64,000 bases of DNA from the NCBI GenBank assembly GCA_021234535.1, contig CM037843.1, positions 4,730,820 to 4,794,819 on the forward strand, read 5' to 3'. The position numbers and the translations under genes are program-made. The stretch is from Stichopus chloronotus. Its lineage: Eukaryota > Echinodermata > Holothuroidea > Aspidochirotida > Stichopodidae. Positions 31,381 to 43,933 of this stretch are shown here, one piece after another. The first letter of the stretch is position 1. Every line of letters begins with the position of its first letter. The notes under the pieces were generated by a model. The model did no database searches. It saw only the letters and a program-made list of their open reading frames with translations, and was not told the DNA's origin.

Positions 31381-31637
31381 TTAAAGACAAAAACTCATCA
31401 CCCCAGACAGTTTCAATTCTCCCAACCACCAACGTCTAGTCCCTCCCTCAGCATGTCTTAAATTACTCTACATGTGAAATCAAAACAATGGATCCCTGTG
31501 TACGCTGTGTAATATGATCTACTCTGCATCTTTCGAATTTGCTGTCAATCAAAGAGTACTGTAACTTAGAACCAGTTGAGAATTTTCCTTTCAGGGAGGT
31601 AAAAATAAAGCTTAGGGTGATGCAATACAGCCTTTAA
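31381..31637. mobile_element. 257-bp TTAA-bounded non-autonomous element, copy 3
   Basis: TTAA at 31381-31384 and 31634-31637. It has the same degraded left end as copy 1 (TTAAAGACAAAAACTCATC) and an intact right end, and it has the same length as the other two. Confidence 0.87.
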
Positions 31638-31764
31638 TTTGTTTATTTCCTAGAACACAAGTTAGAAAATTTACACTTCCACTAAGAATAGTGTATATTG
31701 CTATTATATTTTTATTTCAGGTTACAAAAAGAGAGGGACAAATGTGTCAGGGTTCATTACCCCC

Positions 31765-31945
31765 AACGTGGTGGGGACATCCCCCCGTCCCCTCCAAATC
31801 GACGCCCATGTCCCTGCATCTGGGAAGTATATTCTCCACATCTGTTTGCTGATTTTGGTAAAAAATCGTTGGTCATCGAAAAAAGGGGGGTGCGTGCGCC
31901 GGGTGCGCCCCCTCCGGATCCGCGCCTGCCCACCACTGACCCCAG
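31765..31945 (+). repeat. Dispersed repeat fragment with AAATCGACGCCCATG
   Basis: Contains AAATCGACGCCCATG at 31796-31810, shared with 19636-19650 and, inverted, 30342-30356. It is followed by ggtgcgccccctccggatcc-like GC-rich sequence. The overlapping open frames on both strands are Pro/Gly-rich artefacts of composition. Confidence 0.55.
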
Positions 31946-32099
31946 CAGAGATGAGTCCATATATCCTTAGGTTATTTTTGTGAATGATATTTGCTTTTCC
32001 TTTACTTCCCTTAGAACAACAACTGTGAAATTCTTACGGTAAATCACATTTCCGTCTTCCCTGTTAAGTATACACCACTCTGAAAATATTTTCTCTAGC

Positions 32100-32474
32100 G
32101 AAAAAGACCGTCACCTAACCGTCATTGGAAAAGGTACAACAGTGACCACCCTCTTACGTACAATCGATAGCTAAAGAATAGGCGTAGCCGATGACGTCAT
32201 GTCAAGAACACGCGACCAGTTTATTCATACCATACAGTAGTAGTGATTGCTCGTACCGTTATAGGTCTTACGTATGCATGTATGCGCTCACTGTTTTGAG
32301 AACTCACACAGTAACAACAGACTTTTCGTACAAGAGACTGTACACAGCCTAACGTCGTGCCACATATGTCATTTGCAAAGCCTAAGCGGTACCGGCTGCT
32401 CTCTTTCTAGTTAATTTATACCGAACAGTGGTTGATTTTGTGCCTGTCTGTCGGCAGATCATAGCAAATCCAAG
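32100..32474 (+). promoter_or_regulatory. 5' flank/UTR of EHD exon E1b
   Basis: Homologous but diverged relative to 21865-22177. It carries a perfect TGACGTCA at 32192-32199, but at a different aligned position from the one in the E1a flank. Similarity drops just upstream of the ATG and then becomes complete from caaatccaag onward. Confidence 0.45.
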
Positions 32475-33389
32475 ATGTTGCGTTGGTTGACGGAAGACTC
32501 GTCTCGTCGCAAACAACAAAAGGTTTTTAATAATGTCGTTGAAGGTTTGCAGGAATTTTACAAGGATGCTATCTTACCGTTGGAGGAACATTATAAATTT
32601 TCGGAATTCCATTCTCCACCATTAGATCCCGCAGATTTTACAGCTAATCCCATGATATTGTTGGTCGGTCAATATTCTACTGGTAAGACAACTTTTATAA
32701 GATATTTACTTGAACAGGACTTTCCTGGCATCCGAGTAGGTCCAGAACCAACAACAGACCGATTCATTGCTGTTATGCATGGTGACAAGGAGCAAGTTAT
32801 TCCAGGCAATGCATTAGTAGTTGATCCAAAAAGACAATTTCGAAAACTTTCCCACTTCGGGAATGCATTCCTCAACCGTTTCCAGTGTTCCATGACACCA
32901 AATGACGTCCTGGACAGCATAACCATTGTTGACACACCTGGTATCCTCTCTGGAGAGAAGCAAAGGGTAGACCGGGGTTATGATTTTGTTGGTGTGCTGG
33001 AGTGGTTTGCTGAAAGGGCAGACCGAATTATTCTGTTGTTTGATGCCCACAAATTGGACATTTCAGATGAATTTAGACGCAGCATAGAATCCCTCAAGGG
33101 CCATGATGACAAAATCCGTATAGTTTTGAATAAATCTGATATGGTTGACCACCAGCAGCTTATGAGAGTCTACGGTGCATTGATGTGGTCCTTGGGGAAA
33201 GTCCTGCAGACACCGGAGGTCACAAGGGTGTACATTGGCTCCTTCTGGGACAAGCCACTACAGTATGACATGAACAGAAAGCTGTTTGAGGATGAGGCAA
33301 AAGATTTGTTCTACGACCTTCAATGTCTACCACGGAATGCTGCCCTGAGAAAGCTCAACGACCTAATCAAAAGGGCCAGACTTGCCAAG
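32475..33389 (+). CDS. EHD: EHD ATPase 5' coding exon, copy b (E1b), intact
   Basis: 305 codons, ending in phase 0 at LIKRARLAK with donor gtaaga at 33390. EHD proteins are dynamin-like ATPases that oligomerise on tubular recycling membranes. Landmarks are the P-loop GQYSTGKT (residues 65-72), EPTTD (91-95), DTPG (153-156), the NKSD base-recognition motif (219-222) and the RVYIGSFW segment (251-258). Length and motif positions match human EHD1 closely. The 3' partner exon must begin VHAYIIS, which E2a and E2b both do. An open frame continues 17 codons past the donor to a stop at 33441-33443, but that is intron. It is 100% identical to E1a over about the first 0.4 kb, apart from the extra base in E1a. 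Confidence 0.95.
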
Positions 33390-34265
33390 GTAAGAAGTGA
33401 AACGTCAGGTCCAAGCTTGCCATGCAGTTATGTGAATGCCTGAAGGTGGGGCACTAGGCCCTAAATTGTGTAGCCAGCAGTATTGTTCTTCAAGTCAAGT
33501 GTTGTTAAATGTTAGTGTTGAATGTAATTGGCGGTATGTAGGCCTAGCTGACATTGTTTTATCTGATACCTCCACGACTACTTAGTCAAGAGTCAGATGC
33601 ATCGTTATGTAGCTTTTGCAGCCTCTCTTACCGGCTGTAGGAAGTTACAGATGCCTGTAAGTGTATCTTGTAGTTTGTGATTGTACATACTATCTACTGT
33701 CTAGGCATCATCCAGGCCTGTACTAGCCTACCATTTGAAAAAAATATGTGCTGGTGCCATGATATGCGGTTATGGTGTAGCAACTAGCATTTTGTACTCC
33801 ACCTCTTACACATAAATGCATTTGCATGCATGTGCACAGGTCGGCTCAGAGGTTCACTTTAATATCTAAAGCTAAAAGTAAAACAACCCTAGCCTTGGTG
33901 TGAATGTGCAGTAGGATAAGATCTGATTTCTTTCGCTTGGTTGACATCAGTCTCTTAAATTTGCCAAAGATACAGTGTCTGCAGGCACATGCTCTGATGA
34001 CCCATTTGCTAGACACTGCAACTGCTTTAGTCACTGTCTTTGAAAAGTAAGAATGCTGTCAATGCAACTGTCATAAGAGCATAAAATGAAAGTCTTATGG
34101 TCTCCATATTGGTGTCACCCTCCAATCAGACACTTATCAAGGTCATATCCCGGCTCAGTGAGGGAAGTTAGTTTATCTTCAAGTAGCAGAAACCACTTAT
34201 AAAACTTTGAGAAAATGAAATAATGACCAAATTTAAATTGTTAGTCACCTTCCAAATGTCAGCTT

Positions 34266-34445
34266 AAAGACATGTACAAGGGATAATTTATCCAGTATCA
34301 CATCTCATTGTGCTATGCAAAATGTTCAGATTGCTACGCAGTATATGAAGTTTTGTGTAGCAGTTTTTGTACATGCATGCCATGCAAAATTAGGGCTTTT
34401 ACTCATTTTGCAACAAAATACCCAAGAAACCTGAAAAATGCATAT
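34266..34445 (+). repeat. Diverged repeat pair in EHD intron, copy 1
   Basis: Pairs with 38504-38680: shared order ttaa-a-aca-g-agggaataa-tta-c-agtat, catctc-ttttgctaca-aaaat, tagcagttt-tgtacatgca, ttttgc-acaaaata, caagaaacctg. About three quarters identical by eye. Family unknown. Confidence 0.6.
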
Positions 34446-37400
34446 TTTCAAAACTAGTATTGCCTGATTTATCTGTGCAGTGTACACAGAGGGAGTTAAG
34501 ATATTTTAGGCAAGGTCACTACCCTTACCCTGCAAGATTGTTGCAAACTCTGTTCTAATGTATGCCTTCTTTCAGCACCCATGATACCCAGTGCCAAGTA
34601 TGGCATGGTGACCAATATTTGTCTCTAGTGGCTTCCTTCAGTCAGGTTACAGAGATACAGTATCGGATATCCTGACATTTGATTTAAGATGTTTTTGTTT
34701 TGTTGCCTGGAAGTGACATAAAAAGTGTTCTCAAGAACTTATGCTCCAAAATTGGTGACATTTCGGTGACCTTATTACTTCCTCTCTTCCCTTCCCCCCC
34801 CCCCCCAAAAAAAAGAGAAAAAAGGGTTCATTAGTACAGTATAGTGCAATTTGACTGTACAACATTGTCACTAATCCACACCCTTCACAATGTGTTACAT
34901 CCTGGCAATTAAGCCTAACCAGTTCAAAACATGTTGCTCCACAAATTTATACTGCAATGGCTAAGTTTGAAACAACCACAATTACTTCTCAAGCCTCCCT
35001 TGCCAAAAGTGACCAGACTTGAGATGTTTTCTTCAATGGCTGATGTACGTAGATGACAATGACTTGTATCCAGAAAAATGATCGATGCCAAGTATTTTTT
35101 GGCACCAGTGTTTACATAATAGATTTGAAGGACAGTGTTTGTGTATTTGGCTGAACTAAGCTTTGTATGTTATTTCACAGTATTTGGTGGGTGGGTTGAA
35201 TTTAGTAGCCCAGGGCTGCTCACTCAGTATCAGTTTGTCGCAACGGACTGCACGTGAGCTGGTACTGACATCAAAATTTACAAAGCTTTGCAACTCAACT
35301 TGCAGTGTAGTATTGTAGATGGCACCAACTGTGATTTGCTACTCAGTACAGTCAACTGTATGTCTTTGTGGGCACAGTGTTAGCAACTTCCTGGACTGCC
35401 TGACTGAGTGTAAATTGTTTAATGTATGCTATGCATTATACATACAGTGATTGCAAGCATTCTATGTGCAGTGTACCTGTACTGGTGTGTTTTATTATTT
35501 TAGCATTGATACAGTGCTGTGCCTTTTTTAACTCTCTGCATGCTACTGTATGCTGGGCCAGATTGTCTCAGATTTAATTACAAATTTGTGTTCAAGCATA
35601 AATTTCTGTTGCAAGTTTTGTTCAACTGCTGGCCTTGGCTGATTTTTCTTTAGACCCGGATTCCTCAGTCAAGAATCTATATGACTGTGACCCACACTTT
35701 TGTGTGCTGCAGACGGCATAGATCTGTACACTACAAGACACACTGAGTAGAGCTGAGCATAAATTGCAGAATGTACACTGACTTTGACCTGAATTTGAAC
35801 TATGATTTGCATGTACATGTGAGAGCAGAGCACTTTCCAAACTATTCTTAGTAGCAGGGCATCCAGATGCAAGCATGTACTCACTTCTACTTTATATACT
35901 GTAGCCAACACCTTAGTCCATATTTTTACAAGCACATTCCTTTGGCTTTGAGTTCTAGATTGCGGTTGTCCTTACAAAGGAAATTTGATGTGCTATTTAG
36001 GGACCCTTTCAAGAATGTACAGTAGTCCATGTAAAAATGTTTAAAAATTTAGGGAGAGGCGGTGAAGTATCCTAGTGAAAGAGATTGAGCTCTAAGTTGC
36101 AGTTTACCTAATTGCCTCCCTCCTTCATTTTCAGTGCATGCATACAGTATATCCTGACGTAACTTTCTCCACACTACACTTACAGTATTACAACGCTCTT
36201 TACATACATGTATAGCTGAAGGGCATTGAGAAATCGAAACATCACAATGTTTATTTATGTTACTATATTTTTGATACACATACCACTTTTCTGTCAATTT
36301 GTGTGCATAAACAATTGATGAATTTGAACTTCCTGTTTACTCCATATTCAGTTTTGATATAAGGAAAAAAAATGAGAATATCGTGAAAGTGAATGTGGAG
36401 CACTGTGTATGTTTTCATTTGATAATGCCAGGGCCCCAATCTGCTGCACTTTGGTATTAGTGTACATTATTTTCTCAAAATGCAAGCTACCTCATTCATT
36501 CAGATGGTGTTAATGTTGAAAGCTGTTGTTCATTTAAATTGCATGCAGTGGAACTATTCCAATCACTGTGTTATACAGTATCCTGGAATCATGAAAAAAA
36601 TAACCTGAATTCAACTTTTAGGGTTCATCATCTATAGGCACTGCCACCAGTTAGTATACCATACAGTACCTACAATATGTCGATTTGAATATGTTGGCAT
36701 TGATCACATCACACTGAAACTTAATGACTGTTATCCTGACACCTAGCATCCCTGCAGTAGGTTGCAAGGTAGAATTCTGCTACTGTATGCACTACATGTT
36801 GTAAAACAAAGTAAATGGATTTTATGGGGTTGTGTATATGTGCGTCATTAGCACAGTACATCCATTCTAGTAGTATCAAAAGTTGCCAGTCATATGACGG
36901 AAATTGACGCACTTTCTGTACAAATCTTAGAATGGCATGAATTCTGTCCTCATGCTCAGCTGTTTGGATTCAACCAATCAAGTCAAACATGTCCACATAC
37001 ATATCGTTGCCTACATACTCATGATTTGAACTTGTATGCATTGAACTGTTGCAGTCCTACAGTACCTGCAAGTTGTATATGAGAAAGTATCATAAATATT
37101 TTAGTCATTGTCAGTTCTTAACCATTTTTTGATGGTGTGATCCATGTACAGTATGTACAGTATGGTAAACATACAGTACCTACATTGCTCAGGCCTGAAT
37201 TAAATGCAAACAGAAGCCCCTGAAAGTGAACATCTGCTTCATGGGAAAGTCAAACATACCTTTCATGTCATTGCGTTTGGTAGGCAGGTGCATTCATCAT
37301 GTGGTATTGTACAGTATGTTGTATGTGTAAGTACAGTAATGTATGTTGTGTGCTGTGTACTGTACTGTATGTGTACTGTATGTTGTAGACTGTATGTTGT

Positions 37401-38503
37401 AGACAGCACATTATAAAACGAAATGTTACTGTTTTTACTGTTTGAGAGTGTGTCTTAAGAGCACATATACTATATACGGGACTCTGCTGATTCAATTGAC
37501 CAGTGTTACTGAGTGGGGGTCTATATTCTCAGTTTTCAAGGCCTTAGATATTGCTTCATTTCTGAATTTACCAGACCTGTCCTGCAGCACAGTCTCAGCT
37601 CAGGTATGCCTCACTGCACACTCAATGACTGGATAAAGGTTTGGAATTAGAGTGCATACTGTAGGCTACAGCCAGGACATTTTTAATTGCTCCAGTATTT
37701 TAACTTGTACAGGTCTGGTAGGCATTGCACCTGCAGTATCTCACTGAATGACACCATGAAAACAAGATTCTGCTACTACTGAATCAAATTTCTGTGTTGC
37801 AGTGACATGCCACAATTACCAGTCTCCTGATGACATAATTGATTGCAAAATCACCTCAAGCATTACAACTATCGTGTGCTCCAACAGTAATCGTTTCTGA
37901 AGTTGTTTCATTTCTGCAAGAACTTCTCTCCTGCGGTCACATAAATGAAAAGTGTTAAATAAACTGCGTGCAATAATTATTTATTCGCTGCTGCAAGTGG
38001 CAGAAACGTTTCAATAGACACTTGCCCCCTGATAATAGATTTCTGAATCTTGCTGCCCTGTCTTTATATTGTTTTGATTTGCCTACAGTACATCCTGACT
38101 TAGTTAGCAATGCACATTAGATCATGATTACACCCACAGTTATCTTAATTAGGTTGTTTTGGCCTTTGGTTTCCTTTTCGTAAGTGTCTGTCAGGCAAAC
38201 ATGATGCTACCCTGCTAGCATTTTGTACATTTTCTGCATTCATTTAGTTCACCCACTAACCTTAGTAAGGATACTGACATTGAATGGAATGCATCTAAAG
38301 CAGACCTGGTTGAGATCTCCATTACTAGGATAGTAACAGGTTTGCCTGTAACCTAATGTCAGTTATGTGAAAAGAGCTGTGTAAAATGGTTTATGTCACA
38401 TCCTGAAATAACAAATAAATACTTGGTATTATCATGGAATGTGGAAGAAAATTAAAAGTGTGAGTTCGAGAACTGGCCTGCCGCTGAATGTTCTGTAAAT
38501 TGC

Positions 38504-38680
38504 CTTAAGAAAAGAGCAGACAGCAGGGAATAACTTAGCTAGTATCTCATCTCGTTTTGCTACACAAAATTGCTACCCAAATGGAATGTTGTTTAGCAGT
38601 TTCTGTACATGCAGCATATGGGCTTTCACAGATTTTGCTACAAAATACACAAGAAACCTGGAAACTGCTATGCAGACTGA
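38504..38680 (+). repeat. Diverged repeat pair in EHD intron, copy 2
   Basis: Same orientation as 34266-34445. Likely an old interspersed element. Confidence 0.6.
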
Positions 38681-41600
38681 CCATGAGACACCCTGAGCAA
38701 GTCAGAACAGTTTTTTTTTTTTGGCAAACTGCATTAAGTACTGAACTTTTCTGCATTCATTTCATAAGATTGTATGCAGTGAAAAGGGCTATATACTTGA
38801 GATCATGGAAGGCCAGGTGTTACACTTACTACTTGCATTACAGCACACTCACTGTGTAGTTGTGTCAAACAATCAGGGTCTGTTTCTAACAAACCTCAGG
38901 AACACTTCATATCACAATAGATGCCACAATTAGAAGGTTAGCTACAGTACAACACTGTGGTAATCAGTATAGTCTTAATGGACTTCCTTTTGTGCAGTTT
39001 GGTGTGTCTCTGCCGTAGAAAATGATGCAAGTACTGTAAGGCAATTCTGCCACATTCAGTCATTTCAAGTTTAGTACATGTACAGTATAGTAGTGTTTTC
39101 ATAGGTATACCTGACAACAGCTTGGTGTTCCCCCCTCTCCCCGGTCTAAAATTACTACCTGGTTCCTTCACAAAGTGAAAAACGATACAACTGCTGAGTG
39201 AACACATGTGTCAAATTGCCAAATTTTGCCTACTTTACACAGCAAATAGATCAAAACAGAATTTTCTCCATATTCTCATGGAAAGTCAGTGGTCCTATTT
39301 GATGGATATATGCACAGAAGTATGCTAGTAAGAACTGTACAGACAAATGTGATGTACGATACAGTACTGTGGAAATTGGTGATGAATACAGCGGACGTTT
39401 TTGTCGAGTACTGAGATACTCAACGGGTCTTCAGTGAGAAAATTAACCAGTTCGATTTTTAAGACGATGAAAACACTCATGTACAGTAACCTATATCATG
39501 CTCTTTACTTCCAGAAAGATGTTAGCAGTCTTAGAAGTTGTACTGTGCTGTAGAATCTCAAGGAAAGGTGCATGCAACCATTTTTTTTCTTTAACACTAA
39601 CATGGCACAGTGCTGTATGCCACAGTGAGGTGGGGATCTCCGGTGCTGTGAAAATTTCAGTTTCAGTCGAAACAGAATCATGAAGTTTGAATTCAATCGT
39701 TCCAAGCTTTGATGAGGAAGTACTCTGTGGGTTCATGAAGTATCATTGTAAACACGACTTCCTTTGAAATCAACACCACCATTCAAGGTAAATGATCTTG
39801 GTCTTAGTGAAGTTCCTTGATACTTGAAAGTCAGGGAAATCATGTGATTGAGTCTCTGGTACATCAATTACAGTATGTGTGATCAGTGTGTAGCTATCGT
39901 CTTTTGGAATTTTACACCTATAGGGTGGTCACTGTATGAATCCCAGACAAGTCGTACAATTCCTGTCATCTCTAGGTACAAGGATAAGGTTATGATATAT
40001 GACTAACTTGCAAACGTCATCCGAAATATTTGGAATCCTTAAGAAATCCAGTGTTACTGTAGCTGATCATTGGACCTTTGATTTACCTTGGACCATTCTG
40101 GCAATTTACAGAGCTCTAAAGAACTTATTAATGTTCATACAACTAATGCACACATGCCTGAAACAGCTCTGGTTAGTCTGGTATTAAAAAGATTGCAACA
40201 CTGCCTGTGTCTTAGCCATATCCCACAGTTGACTTGTACCTCCTTGATACCAAAGTGCCACCTATATGTTAGTTGCTGAAATTTTTCTGAGATGTCTTTC
40301 TTTCTGTGACAATGGAAATTAGGTTAACTGGCCTGTCATAAAAGATCAGGTACTATTCTGGTTGTCAAGAATCTCAACATATTGGTTGGATTGTTTGTGA
40401 TACATGTATACGGCTCACTGTATAGTATACCATTGTCATAAACCACACAGTATCATGTACAGTATGTAGTGGGGCGCAGTCAGTCCACACACACTGACTG
40501 TCATTGATGTACAGTAACGGTAAAAAGTGGCCACATTCAGGACTTTGTTCCTGTTCTGCTCTGAAGTTTTGATACAAAATGACACTCTGTTGCTTTCAGT
40601 TTAATTGCATACCAAAAATACAATACCATTGTGTGGCAGGTATACAGTATGTACACCATTTACCTCAATGAGTGTGTCAACAAACAGTTAAACACTTCAA
40701 ATTTGTTTTACCAAGAAGTGCTGTTAGTACAGCCCTGCAGTGCAGTGAGTCTGGAGGTGAACTCTGTATAAAAAGACCATGACCTTCATACCCCTCAAAA
40801 TATTGTCAGACAGCATGTGCTGTATTCCTGAGGATGAAACCTCAACCACTTTATGTTATGAGAGCACAGTTGTCACCTTGGCCTTTCCTGGCATTCCCCA
40901 TAGTGCGAGGTCCCTCAGTGCAGTATTTTGCAGCAGGCAAGAATATTTGTCCTTTTTGTTCATCCATCATTCTTTAAAGGTATGTTATCCAGACTAACTT
41001 ATGGGAAAGTTTTCTTCAGATTAGAACCTTTTGACCCAATCAGACCAAGAAGGTGGAAAACCTCAGATCTTTCTGATAAAGTATAAAGTTCTGAGCCTCA
41101 CTCACTCTTCATTAGCAAACAACTTTCTCCTTGCATACCTTATTACTTATAATGTAAGTTACTTTGGATCCAGTCTCTTTTATTATGATTGACTTAGAAA
41201 CTGATACTGTTTCCAGTGTAGTGCTTACAACTTACATCATACATGGGATAATTTTACATGGACCCCCCAGTGCATTTGTCATTCATTCACTTGTTTGTCC
41301 ATGTAATAAAAAAATGGTAGTATAAATGTAGACCGCACACAAAATGAAAGTGGAACTACGTGTAGGGTGACACTGTATGCCTATGTCTAAATATGTGACG
41401 TGACTTTGTACTCAACTGGCACACTGTGCTTCCTTTCGATCCTATTCATGCCAGTGGCCTACAAATTACTGATCAGTATGGTGAAGACAATATCTGAATC
41501 AGTGATAACATGGTGGCAATAAGAATGATGGCACTAAAATTGTTTGCTTCGAGCCATAGAGAGACACTGAATCCACAATACAAGACAATATCTGTCAAGT

Positions 41601-42543
41601 AGTTGTACTTTGCGCTCATTGACTAGATAAAGACAGCCAGAATGTAGCCACTTAAACTGTGAGCATATATGCTGTAAAAACATGTCTGCGATAGATAAGT
41701 TGCAATTCTAGATGCCTATAGTACCTGCAGATCTGCATCAGTGACCATGCTGATGTTACTATTGAAGCTCTGCATGTATTTTGATGTAGAACATTGTTGA
41801 GAGGTACTATACATATTTGCGTAACATACATGTGAGATTTGCTGGTAAATGGTCCATAGATGTTACTGGTTACTGTACATGTCTCCAGTATAGGTCATTG
41901 AAATGTTATATTAGTGAAAGGTGTATTTCAGGAGAGGTTGCAAAGCAAGAACAACAACAAAAAAAGGGGGGGGGGGGGTTTGAAGAGAGTTGAAGTGATT
42001 GATTTAATAATTTGTAAGAGCTTTGTGTTTAGACCATACTATTGTTTTTGGATTGTTGAAGCATTTGAGACTTGAGAGGTGGGCCCCAGTCTAGCATGTT
42101 GCAGAACAGCTGAGTGGCATTGAATGTTACCAGTCATTCTACTACCACTGCACTGTCGTATCTAAAGGTGCTTTCGTTGTGTGGAGACATGTCAGATCTA
42201 GCCAGCTGCTTAATATCATTCAACTGCGTACTGTTTAACACTATACGGTAACGGGTACCTAGTGTGTGGTTGCATGTTAGCCTACAGTATTTGTGTACTG
42301 TCCAGTTCTACAGAAAGACCTACAGGAGTTGTTCACCTCAGCATCCACTCCCCGCACAGTTTAAATTGACAACATTGTTTACCAGCTGTTTGAATGCATC
42401 CACCGTCTCAATAATTATCAAAGTTGATTCATTTAATTCACAATTAGATATCATAGACATATATCCAATTACCCTTGAGAGCATTTGCTGCTAGTTTTGA
42501 TTCCAGGGGGGGGGGTTGACAGTAAAGTGTACAGAAATCATCT

Positions 42544-42590
42544 TTAAGTACCTACAAGTGACCTAGTACCTACAAGTGACCTAGTAGTGG
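42544..42590. repeat. Short tandem repeat
   Basis: agtacctacaagtgacct occurs twice in tandem, followed by a partial third unit. Simple duplication. Confidence 0.8.
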
Positions 42591-43933
42591 TAATTGATTA
42601 TTACTTTCTAGTTTCAGAATGAAAAAGGAAGGGGGATGGGGAGAATCCCCATGGGCAATATTTCATTCCAAGTGATTATTCAGGAATTGTTGCATCAATA
42701 TTTCCTAACTCTGCTTTCTGGCAAAAACATAGGCATGCTCAATTTGTTCGGAACGTTACAAAAAGTGAAACCAATAAGGACAATCAGATTCAGTCCCCGT
42801 GTCTCTGATTCTGGCAGTTAAAAAATGTTAACAATTTCATTGTCATCTTTCAAAGCCAATGACGAATATGTTACACTAGAAGTGGGGATACAATTTCATC
42901 AGACATCCATAACAAAAATTTATCTTGGTTTTCACAATCTGAATGAATTTGCAGGGCTTGTGGTTTGAGTTGAAGATCAATTACAGTACGACCTCTTCAT
43001 GGTTTTGTGCTGCTTGGTGTATGCAAGTAGTTACAAGTACTCTTTACACGGTCAGCCTTACCATCCTCCCTAAAACTATTGCACATTCAGTTCAGTTTCA
43101 CAGATCATTTTGAAAAATAGACTGAAATTGTTGATCTATGTTGTATAAGAACCCTGACAGGTACCGCCTACTGTTCTCAGTACATTTGAATATTCATGTA
43201 CTTGATTAACTCTGTGTCTTTTCATGTAGAAATGGGGCACAATATTTTCATCAATAGAATACTTTGTCTTGATGTAACTTCAATGTGGCAATGTCTGACT
43301 GTGAGAGATTCATTATGTAAGTAAGGTGAGAGGGTAAAGAGTCCTGTTTTAGTCAGATATGACTGATATCTCACACCAGTTATGCTAGAGCAAGTTTGGC
43401 ACCAGTATTCAATACTATTGTAGTTATGCACCAAATCCTCTGTAAATGGAATGAAACGAAAGAAGCGCACTACACGCCCATTCCAAAAAAAGAATGTCAT
43501 ACTGTAAGTCCTGTGAAACCCTTGTTACAGTACCTCAGTACAGTATAATACTGTAGGCTCTCAGAGTTCACTGGTACAGTACATCAACTTGTAAAGATCA
43601 TGCCAACGGCAGTTCCTGACTATCCCAAGGACCCTTGTCAGGTCCATGCATACAAACTGTATTATGTGTAATACTTTTCTAGTGGAACTGTCACTGACTA
43701 ATAGTTATGACACCGTTATGGACTGTTACAGGCTGCTCTGACTTACATTAATTAGCTCTTTTGTTGTGTGGGTTCGTGTGTAGTACTTTGTTATTGAGTG
43801 ATGATGGAACACCAGGTGTGCAAAGGGTTGCTTCCTTGGCAGAATTCTTATTAACAGCATTTTAGCTAAAGTCTTTTGATGTTTGAATGAACTCCTAAAT
43901 TACTTTTTGGTTCTGCTTTTTCTCTCTTCTCAG

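Larger units (their letters stand above)
33390..43933 (+). other. 10.5-kb intron/spacer between EHD 5' and 3' exons, rich in TACAGTA
   Basis: No coding exon recognised. From about 34.6 to 43.6 kb the heptamer TACAGTA or its complement TACTGTA recurs at least 35 times by eye (for example 37147, 37157, 37308, 37331, a cluster at 37357-37385, 43527, 43540), where about one is expected. The 37300-37410 part is a degenerate gtatgt/tactgta repeat. Homopolymer runs lie at 34794-34806 (C) and 41967-41979 (G). Confidence 0.6.

Noticed and set aside
33390..33443. Read-through end of E1b (17 codons after the donor)
   Set aside because: The junction with VHAYIIS exons at the same point in the family shows that 33390 is an intron start; a truncated isoform cannot be excluded but has no support.
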